Translations under genes and position numbers: made by a program
In this document: positions 1 to 8,814 of the stretch, one piece after another
Position numbering within the stretch: the first letter of the stretch is position 1
Layout of the letters: every line of letters begins with the position of its first letter
NCBI GenBank assembly: GCA_026770585.1
Contig: MU646458.1
Coordinates: forward strand, 198,812 to 209,434
Direction of reading: 5' to 3'
Source: Baffinella frigidus
Taxonomy: Eukaryota; Cryptophyceae; Cryptomonadales; Baffinellaceae
Length of the DNA: 10,623 nt
Notes under the pieces: model-generated
Databases searched by the model: none
Told to the model about the DNA's origin: nothing
The model's input: only the letters and a program-made list of their open reading frames with translations

Positions 1-939
1 CCCCCCACTCCCGAGCTTCGCCCCGAACGTCTCGCTGAGCTGCAACAGCCGCGCCTGACGCATCTGCACCAGCGCTGCCGGCTGCTTACCAGCCCCCTGA
101 ACCGCCCCCGCCGCCGTAACCCCCGCCGCAGCCCCCGCTGCATCTCCCGCTGTGTACCCCGGCGCGGCGGCGTGGGCGATGAGGATGGCGGCGGGGGAAG
201 AGGGGGAGAAGGGGGCGGCGGGGGCGGATGGGGCATTGACTGCCCGGTGCTTTGCGAGGAGACGGTCAACCGCCATGGCGCTGAGAGACCCTACGCCGTC
301 GGACGAGCTGTCGTGGTCCGGGACAGCCGAAACCGCAGACGCAGCGCGCGCCTCGAGGCGGATGGCGCGCGCCGCGTCCCCCATGGCCGCGTCCTGCGTG
401 CCCTGCGGCGGCGCCGCGTTGTGCAGGAGCACGACGTTGCGCATCACCTCGGCGTTTTTCCGCAGCTCCTCGCGCTGCTCGACCGCCAGCTGGTCCCGCC
501 ATTTTCCCTCCTCCTCCTGCAAATGCGGCAGCGGCGACAGCCGCGCTCCCTGCTCCACCCCCGCCCCCCCCGCGCCCAAGCCCGCCTGCGCTGTCCCCGT
601 GGCGCTAGCGCCGGCAGCCCCCCCCTCGAGGCTCCCCGCCGCCCTCGCCAGCGCCAGGCTGTTTGAGCGGATCTGGCTCTCTTGGAGCGACCCGAGAGTC
701 TTCTTCCACATGAGCTCCGCGGCGTTTGCGGCCGCCGCCAGCCGCGCGCGTCGGGGGGGTACGGGCTCAGGGTACGCGGCGCCCTTGACGACGTACCCCT
801 CTGCCCCCCCAGGTACGTACGCCGAGCTGCTTTGTAACAAGCCAGACCGCTCTGATGTCTGGGAGACGCTTGCGCATGCGACAATGAGGGCTGCCGCGAA
901 TGCGACAGTCGCGAGCACGCGCTTCGACCTGCGGGTCAT
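1..939 (-). CDS. Gene 2: secreted or signal-anchored protein of unknown family, 3' end cut off
   Basis: The minus strand is open without a stop from 939 to base 1, which is 313 codons. Codon third positions are very G/C-rich and the product is Ala-rich. The N-terminus MTRRSKRVLATVAFAAALIV then ACASVSQT has a basic start, a hydrophobic core at about residues 9-23 and a plausible cleavage site after ACA. It looks like a signal peptide or a type II membrane anchor. Further on are polar helical stretches (AELMWKKTLGSLQES, EEEGKWRDQLAVEQREELRK) and long Ala/Gly/Pro linkers. I recognise no domain. Further in-frame ATGs lie at 1041, 1107 and 1176, before a stop at 1224. I chose 939 because it puts the hydrophobic stretch at the N-terminus and because G/C-rich codon use begins there. 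Confidence 0.72.
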   Translation of the reverse strand, partial: MTRRSKRVLATVAFAAALIVACASVSQTSERSGLLQSSSAYVPGGAEGYVVKGAAYPEPVPPRRARLAAAANAAELMWKKTLGSLQESQIRSNSLALARAAGSLEGGAAGASATGTAQAGLGAGGAGVEQGARLSPLPHLQEEEGKWRDQLAVEQREELRKNAEVMRNVVLLHNAAPPQGTQDAAMGDAARAIRLEARAASAVSAVPDHDSSSDGVGSLSAMAVDRLLAKHRAVNAPSAPAAPFSPSSPAAILIAHAAAPGYTAGDAAGAAAGVTAAGAVQGAGKQPAALVQMRQARLLQLSETFGAKLGSGG

Positions 940-1366
940 CCGCAGCAGGGTTAGAAACCGAAGAACGCTTGCCCTCCAGAGAAGAACGGTTGACGGGAAC
1001 GGAGAGGAGGGAGTGGGGAAGGAAAAGGGCAGAAGGGCCATCAGCGGGTCTCCGGGGCCGCACCGCTCTGCACCGGCGCGCTCAGGAGCACTGTGGTGGT
1101 CGTCCATGTTCTCCACTGCCCGTGCATGGGCTGCAAAAGATGGACCCTCCCCTTCCGACACCTCGTCGTTGCCCATGGCCAGGATTAGATTTGACTTTGA
1201 AGTTTCGATCGAGCTCAAAAGTCAAGTGGTTGACTAAAAGAGAAACAAAATTGATTCTGGTCAAATTTTGACTAGCTCCATAAGCTCCATTTAGAAACGA
1301 AACTGGAGGAGAGGAGCGGCTCAGCAGATCAGGGAGGGTGGGGTGGTAAAGACGCTGTGATGTGGC
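940..1366. other. Intergenic region between gene 1 stop and gene 2 start
   Basis: This holds the 3' flank of gene 1 and the 5' flank of gene 2, both on the minus strand. The part at 1180-1310 is clearly more A/T-rich than its surroundings and is the likeliest place for a polyadenylation or promoter signal. I see no convincing TATA box or poly(A) signal. It includes one copy (1274-1290) of a 17-base repeat found again at 1858-1874 inside the intron before exon 22. Confidence 0.5.
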
Positions 1367-1836
1367 CTACGCGGCCACGCGCGCCACCCCCACTGTGGGG
1401 CCCCTCCCGGGCTCCTCAGCGTTGGTCACCAAGGTGCCGCCCTGATGCGGAGCGTGGGTCTCGCTCAGGTTGCCCTTGGGAGGATGAGGAGTCTTTGGCC
1501 TCTTGCGAGGCCTGGGCGTCACTTGCGGAGCCCCTCCACTGGCCCAAAAGAGGAGTGTGGGGGTAGCTACCGGAGTGATAGTTGAGGGGTCCCACGCATA
1601 CCCCGTGAGGGGCTGCATGTGGGACGTGGGTGGAGCAGACAGGAGATGGGCTGTACGCACAGCCTGCATCTCGTTCTGTTCCTTTTCATCATGACGACTG
1701 CGATAAGACGAAGGGGGTTCGCCAAGTAAGGGTTGGTCGGAATTATCCGTGTCGAAACCTGCTATAGCTCCAGGACCAGCCCCCGCTTCCGTGCTCACCA
1801 TGACGTTTCGGTCCACCGGACGTGGGAACGTGTGTG
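1367..1836 (-). CDS. Gene 1 exon 22 (470 nt): last exon, cytoplasmic-type tail and stop
   Basis: The acceptor is cgtacagcag and the stop is TAG at 1369-1367. The 155 residues start HTFPRPVDRNVMVSTEAG and are polar, Pro/Thr-rich and without hydrophobic spans. Bases 1738-1724 encode DQPLL in an acidic setting (FDTDNSDQPLLGE). This matches the DXXLL form of a dileucine sorting motif. Further on is a basic Pro-rich stretch (RPRKRPKTPHPPK, near 1490). The open frame extends upstream to 1945 over AT-rich sequence with poor codon use, so that part is assigned to intron and exon 21. This is the best-supported exon because of its length and consistent codon choice in its second half. Confidence 0.75.
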
Positions 1837-4800
1837 CTGCTGTACGAAGTTCATTAAAGCTCCATAAGCTCCATAAAATGCCTGTAAACACGAAATCAAC
1901 GAAATCAACGAAACCTGTTAGCGAACAGAAGAGATGAAGCACCACCTGCGGAACAAGTTCCGGTGTCCGAATATGGTGGGAGTTAAAAGAACCGAAAAGA
2001 CCTAAAGGGCAAGGCCTTCTTGACGACTGGCAACCTGGCGAGGTACTGCACGCTCTCGATCAGGAGTGAGGGCATCAGCTGGTCAACGCCACCATGTGGT
2101 GGACTGCCTCGAAGCTTGATCTGGGGATACGTTCCGTTGGGCCAGGGATCAGAGCGAGAGTGGCCTTGCTGTCTGCAGGCCTGCCTCGGAGGCGTTCTCA
2201 TTACAAGGCAGACAGGTACAGAGTGAGCAGCGTTTCGTGGCCTTGTGTCCGGCTCAGAACCACGCTAGGAGATGACGACGTTTTGAAAACGTTAATTTAC
2301 TGTTGGCACACATAGACGTTACATCGTAGGGAAGGACAAAAAGTTTGGCTGTGGCTTAGACACCACTCGAGCATGTACACAACGTGTAGCGTGCACATGA
2401 CCTCTCTCTAGGTCCAGCTTAGACATGGCCTCGGTGGGGGTGCTTACATGGCGGCCGTGTTGGTACTAGGAAAGGTCGATTCATGCTTGCAGCCGACCGC
2501 ACAATGCAGAAAGCGTGTGCAGCGCTGACGCTGGTTGTTTGGCAATAAATTACCAATCTCTCCATGAGGGCACGCACGTTCTGCACGCTGAGTAGGTATG
2601 TTTGATGCGATCCGGAAGGAAGCAGGGCTTCTCTACAGAATCATTTCCAATGTCCGCATATGGTGGGTGTTACAATAACCTAAAGGACCTAAAGGAGTGC
2701 GGATGTAGATAGAGACGCGAACGCCCCCACCTTATTCGCTCTACTGACTACACGAATTGCTCGAATGCAACAACCCAGACCTTCCTTCGAGTCCGATTGA
2801 TACTGGCGTATAACCTAACTGCAGGGGATTCTCGAATACAACAACCCAGACCTTGATACGGTCCTACGGTAGGGCATTGCCCGGGAGCCTGGGTCCTTAT
2901 CTTCTACACATCCCTGTACAGGGGTACCTCGCTCATAAGAAACCGCCCCCCCCTAGGACCCTACACTAGGTCCATGCCTAGGGCCCTGTGGTGGCCCTGG
3001 GGGGGGGTCAGTTTCTTATGAGCGAGGTACCCCTGTACACTGTAACGTGCAGGGTGGGGCAACAAAGGCGGCTTGCTGCAAAGGTCCGTGTTTATTTCAG
3101 GTGTTACTCCCCACTGAGGTCCCACACCGCCCTACGGAGGCCTATTCTTAGGAGCGGAGGACCCAGAGAGGGGGCAGCGACGCGGGTACGCCCCGCATAA
3201 ATTCGTGAGCTTTTGGTGAATAAATTCGTTCATGAATAAATTCGTTCAAAGGTATGCGCGTCAAAAGGGTGGAACGGAAGAGTTGGCAGGTGGCTTCCTA
3301 TGCCGGAAGAGAAGCTATGCATGTGCCCCCTATGTGGGTGGGTGGGTGGGTGGGTGGGTTCTGGTGGGAGGGTGCGGGTGGTGTGTCTAGCGAGAGAGGG
3401 TTGTGTGTCTAGCGGGAGGTGGGTGTGTGTGTCCGGGTGTGTCTCTCGAGAGGACGGTGTTGTGTGGAGTTTGGAGGGTCGAGAGGGTGTCGAGCGAGGG
3501 TAAAGCGCGATGGCCGTCCGCCCAGAGGCACCCCTCAGCTCCGCGGGGGTGCTGCGACTGAGAGCTGCGAGCATGTTGGACTCCCGATGTGCGCATGAGG
3601 GTGCGGCTCACGCCTGGGCTACCCCGCGCGCCCTCGCCTGCCCCGGGGTTTTGTTGAGGTTTACAAGAATGAGAGGGTTTCAGTGTGGTCCACACCAATC
3701 AGGGATTTTCATTGGGGGCGGGGGAGAATCGCACCGGATTCGAACGAGATGTTCCGAAGACGATTTGCGCAGTGGCCATCGAGACCAGTGCTGCCTTGTT
3801 CCTGCCAAAGATGTGTGCGTCCTTCTCAGGAGCAGGCCACACTCACATCAAGCATGCGGCACATGGATTGCAATTCTTACCGGAACCTTCATGTCCATAG
3901 TTACATTGACAAACACGATCTGAAATCGCAGTTGGTGCAGTTTTCTGTGCACTGATTTGGACAGTCGGCCAACTCCCAATGAAACACGAACGCCTTTCCT
4001 GGTACAACTCCTCGCGTATATCTGTTGTAAACGGCGTTCCTTGACATGGGGGGGGGCAGACGCGGCAGACGCAGCGGCACGGGCGCGCAGGTGGTAGACG
4101 ACGAGCGCGCCGAGGGTCCCAGCCAGGACAGCCGATGACACGATGACGATGAGGAGGGTGATGGCGTTGACGTTGGCTTGGGCGTCGCTCGCGGCGAAGT
4201 CCCCCGCTGCCCCGCCCGCGGCAGGGGGCACGTAGGTTGCGTCGAGCATGATCACGGCGCGCGAGGCGCCCAGGGGCTTCATCTCTGCGGGGGTTTGGGA
4301 TCACTCGGAGATCCGGTGGTGTGCGGTGTTCAACTGAGATCTAAGATACCTTCATTAGTCAACCATCGAGGCTCATCACCTGTCCGACCGAGGCTCACAT
4401 GTTTTTCGCCGGCAGCAGGGCAATTTGAAAGGAAAAGGGTGGATGTGTGTGTGCGTGTGTGCGTGTGTGAGAGAGCTCGGGTGAGTGTGTGTAGAGAGGG
4501 TTGGAGGAGAGGGTTGATGTGATCGAAAAGGAAGCAAACCCTTTCTACAGAACAAGTTCCGGTGTCCGCCTACGTTGGTAGCTCGAAGAACCTAAAGGAC
4601 CTAAAGGAGGGGGGCCTGACCAGCAACGGCGGAAAACGAGAGGAACTTGGCGAGGTTGAACTTCATATCGTCGATCGAAGCAAAGACCTGTGCAAGACGA
4701 TCAGCCCTTCAGGTCCTCGAGGTTCTTCGAGCTCCCAACATAGGCGGACACCGGAACTTGTTCTTTAGAAAGGCCATGCCTCCTTTTGGATTACATCAAG

Positions 4801-5529
4801 CCCCTTTGTACAGAGGCGTGTCACAGCGGAGAACGACAGTGGTGGGACTGACTTGGTTTGGATTTTCTAGCAATGTGACGGAGTACTGGTTGTGGATGAG
4901 GTGAAAATGAGAGGAACAGACGAAAGGTGCCAACGAGGGGCACACAGGTGTGGTACCAGCGCAATGTCGAGGGTGGCCGTGGCCGTGGCAGAGTACGCCT
5001 CTCCGTGCCTGTGGAGGGTGGCGGGCTGGTCATCGAAGCTCCTTTGCCTCGAATATGCGATCAAATGTCACTTCATGCATGTGCAGTTGGGTGAACCACA
5101 GAGGGCGAGATTCTTCCCTCGGCCGGCCGCTAGACAGTCTTCAGTCGGGGGTTTCAGATGCTGGGGGTACCCGGAGAGGTCCCGACGGCCGGGGCAATCC
5201 TCCATCCCTTTTTCCACGATCATGCTCATGACGTGCACCGTGCGCAGCGGGCTGCGCCGATGCGAGAGACCCGTGAGATGTTCTGTGTCCCGATTCAATG
5301 AAATACATTTGACACGTTTGTGAGCGCGCCAGGCGCTTTGGCGCGTCTGCCACGCACCGAGACGGGGGGGGATGAGACCCCGCTTGGGAAGCTCGTCACC
5401 TGTCCGGTCGGGGCTCACAAGGGGGGGGGCGGGGGAGGTGTGCGAGGCGGCCTTCTACGTACAAAGCTGCGTTTGTTATTCAACCGTCGTGCGGGGGAGT
5501 CTCCTTGAAACTGAATTGAGGGGTGAAAT

Positions 5530-5569
<40 letters not shown>

Positions 5570-7061
5570 AAGATAGAGAGAGAGAGAGAGAGAAAGAGAG
5601 AGAAAGAGAGAGAAAGAGAAAGGGAGAGAGAGAGAGACCTGGCGGTTATCACGAAGTAGCCCACAAGGAGGTCCGAGAGAAACACGTTGAGCATCGACTG
5701 CTTGAAGCACGCTTGCGTGTGCTTCAGCCTGTGTGAAAGGTTATGAGGCACGTCAGTTTCGAACAGGGTTTGAGACATAGGGGCTGGGGATGAATGGATT
5801 TGAGGGTTGAGCATCAACTGCTTGAAGCACGCGTGCGTGTGCTTCAGCCTCTGACAGGTTGTGAGGCACACGTCAGCCTCGGACAGGGTGTGCGGGGTGA
5901 GGAGTGAGGGGTAAGGGCTATGGTTCAGGGATTAGAGGGATTGGGTTGAGGGTATGGGGATGAGGGTCGAAGTTTGAGTATCGCTATCGCAGGGTCTGCG
6001 TTTCTGTCTTCGGGGTTTGGGGTTTAGGGTTTGGGGTTTGGGGTTTGGGGTCTAGGGTTCAGGGTTTAGGGTTTAGGGGTGCGGACCGGAGGGTGACGCG
6101 CCAGGTGGAGACAAGCTCCTGCGGTACGCGCAGCACCGCCGCGACAATCGCTGCAAACACCGATGCCTCACGTCAGAGAGAGAGTGAGAGAGAGAGAGTG
6201 AGAGAGAGAGTGAGAGAGTGTGAGAGAGAGTGAGCGAGTGTGAGAGTGTGTGTGACAGAGTGAGCGAGTGAGAGAGTGTGCAGACACCCGGTGCGTCAGC
6301 GCCGCTCCTTCCACACAACAGTCCTAGTCTCCTTCCACACAGTCTTAGACTCCCTCCACAGAGTCCTGCAGACACCGCACCGGGTGTGCGTCAGCGCCGC
6401 CTTCCATCAACTTCCACCGACGCGTCATTCGCTACGTTGGGTGGTGCAAGAGGCGTTCAGCAAGTCAGCGCGGTGTGCCATCGTGCCGGAACCCGTCTCT
6501 GCTTAACTTTTTCTTCCTCGCTCCACTACGTCCAGTACCTTATGAACGCCTCCCTGATTTCGCTGCGTTAGCCGAGGATCACCGTGTGCCCCAATGGGAT
6601 TGCGGAGGGGCAGGGGGTGGGTGGGCACCGCTATGCTCGACGTTGAAGCGGAAAGTACTAGTTGCGGCCGATGAGGTTTGTTCGGAGATAGATGGGATCT
6701 CCACCGACGTGGTCAAGATCGTGCGGCGCCTGCTCACGTGAGAGAGAGTGAGAGAGAGAGAGTGGGAGAGAGTGAGAGTGAGAGAGGGTGAGAGAGAGAG
6801 CGAGTGAGAGAGTGGCTCACGGGGAGGGGTTCTGGAGTGAACGTTGTGCCTCGTTTTGGTCTAGGGTTGAGGGTTGAGGAACCAGGTGCCTACCAGGCGC
6901 AAAACAGATTCACTTCTCGAGTTTCGAGGGACGGATAAATATCATACGGTGCTGGACTACGGTAGGCCATACGACTAAGGAGGTAAGATGGGATGCTGCA
7001 CTGGGAAAGGCCTGGGGTGCTGCTCAGGAAGAGGCGGGCCGGTTGCCGTCTTGCTTGGGGT

Positions 7062-7150
<89 letters not shown>

Positions 7151-8405
7151 ATTGAGGGTTGAGGGTTGAGGGTTGAGGATTGAGGGTTGAGGAACCGGGT
7201 GCCGTCGTGCTCGTCGAGGCCAACCAGGAGGATCAGCGCAATCCGCTGCGAGACTGTGTATCTGCGATCCAGAGATATATAGGTTGGTTCATTTGCACCT
7301 AGCCACGCAGAGGGCTGCCAAGGAATTTTCGGGCACTCAGTGCCCGAGTTTCCGTTACCTTATCTGTAGCCCTACAAGTTTCCTACCGCACGGTCCTAGG
7401 TCTTGTCGCGTAGGGGTTATTCAAAATCGCTCCGAAGTCCGGTGTGTGAAGTGCCAGGAGGATCAGCGCGATCCGCTGCGATCGAGAGGGACAGATTGGT
7501 TCATTTGCGCCTAGCCCACAGAGCCACACAGAGGGCTTCGAAAGGATTTTGACCCAGAGAGAGATGGGTTGGTTCATGCTCATGCAGAGTGCCAGGAGCA
7601 CTCTTACAGCCTATGCCTGTAGATTATGGGTTCCATTCGCGGCGGGATGAGAGGGGTGGCACGCGCCAAGGAGCAAGACCGTACCGGTTCGTGGTGGAGA
7701 AAGAGAGAGAGAGCGAGCGAGCGAGAGAGAGAACGAGAGAGAGGTCGAGAGAGAGGTCGAGAGAGAGAGAGAGGGCGTGAGAGAGGTCGGCGGGGAGAGA
7801 GAAATGTACCGGTTCATGTTGGCGTTGTGCATCTGCCACTGGTTCCAGACAAAGCCCGGGTTGATCCACCTGCCGTTAGCGGGTGGGAGATGCGCGCTGA
7901 GGACTGAGGGTCGGGGCGGAGCACACTCCATGCCCCACAGAGGCCAGGGTTGATCCACCTGTCGAGCTTTTGCGATGTGAGGGTGGGGGCTCAGGGCTCA
8001 GGGATGAGGGGGTTAGGATGAGGGGTTCGTGGTGGGGGATGCTGGATGAGGGTTTCAGGCGTCGGAGGGTTTCGGGAAGGAGAAAGGGCTCGGGGTTGAT
8101 AGAGGCAGGGACCATGCACGGTGGTAGCGGATTTAGGGTTTAGGGTTTAGGGTTTAGGTGTTGGGGTTCAGAGTTCAGGGCTTGGTTGGGACCAGGCGCG
8201 GTGGTAGCGGCCGTTGTGGTTTCGGGTTTAGTGTTTAAGGTTCAGGGTTTTGGGTTTCGGTTTTAGGGTTTGGGGTTCAGGGTTTGGGACCAAGCGCGGC
8301 GGTAGCGGCCGTTGAGTTGGAACTTCTCGTGGATGATCCGCGAGTAGTTGTTGCCTGCCGGCAAGGTGCCGCCGAGAGAGCAAGAGAGAGAGGGATAGAG
8401 AGAGG

Positions 8406-8446
<41 letters not shown>

Positions 8447-8764
8447 CAGCAGGGGTGCTGGTGTGTGGTGATAGAGAGCGGTGTGCAGGGCAACGGCCTC
8501 TGCGTGGTTTGGGGTGCGGGGTTTAGGGTTTAAGGTGAGGGGTTTAGGGTGCGGGGTGAGGGGTACTGGTGCTTTTGTAGATTGAGGATCGGACAAGCAC
8601 TCGAGGAACAGCTCCAGCGCCGAAGGTTTGAGTGTATCCTCTTAGAGATGCAACGAAATGCGGGGGGGCGCACCGAGGTTGAAGGAGTACTCGCTCGGAT
8701 TCAGGATGCCTTGCATGAACTCCGATCTGCCGGGCGCATTTGTTTGAGTAGAGCGAGAGAGAGA

Positions 8765-8814
<50 letters not shown>

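Larger units (their letters stand above)
2104..3531 (-). other. Long intron of gene 1 between exons 19 and 20
   Basis: I find no coding block here on either strand. It holds one family A copy, the family B fold-back, a 24-base direct repeat (2760-2783 and 2831-2854), a tandem aataaattcgttca repeat near 3220-3248 and a GGGT run. At more than 1.4 kb it is the longest intron in the model, and an exon could have been missed. Confidence 0.4.

Noticed and set aside
152-1237. 361-codon plus-strand open frame
   Set aside because: It is antisense to the minus-strand frame of gene 2. The product is a Ser/Ala/Arg-rich shadow, while the minus strand gives a signal peptide and consistent codon bias.
2988-3200. 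Plus-strand frame MVALGGGQFLMSEVPLY...
   Set aside because: It starts inside the family B fold-back and reads through its inverted repeat; a translated repeat rather than a gene.
3716-3760. Possible tRNA T-loop (TTCGAAT on the minus strand)
   Set aside because: The flanking bases do not pair as a T-stem, and no anticodon or acceptor stem can be folded.
3843-3960. EGF-like cysteine pattern (CQCNYGHEGSGKNC) on the minus strand
   Set aside because: Only half a domain, with a His where the aromatic is expected. Codon use in this frame is poor, and the overlapping phase-0 frame fits exon 17 better.
3848-4045. Continuation of the exon 16 open frame to 3848
   Set aside because: Third-position G/C bias stops sharply at 4046, where a GT fits the phase of the next exon.
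6105-6506. Plus-strand blocks that also splice in phase (GDKLLRYAQHRRD... and HPVRQRRSFHTTV...)
   Set aside because: The first overlaps exon 11 on the opposite strand, where the protein reads better. The second is built on short tandem repeats.
6571-6620. Plus-strand RITVCPNGIAEGQG, resembling a PIWI-domain segment
   Set aside because: The catalytic Asp position is Asn, nothing around it resembles the family, and a stop follows. Likely chance.
6894-7019. Minus-strand open block with CAG acceptor and GTAGGC donor (TPGLSQCSIPSYLL...)
   Set aside because: Phase would allow it between exons 8 and 9, but codon third positions are not G/C-biased and exons 8 and 9 join without it. It stays possible as an optional exon.
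6975-7223. Minus frame with repeated STLNPQP
   Set aside because: It is the translation of the 7-base TTGAGGG array read in three frames, not a structural repeat protein.
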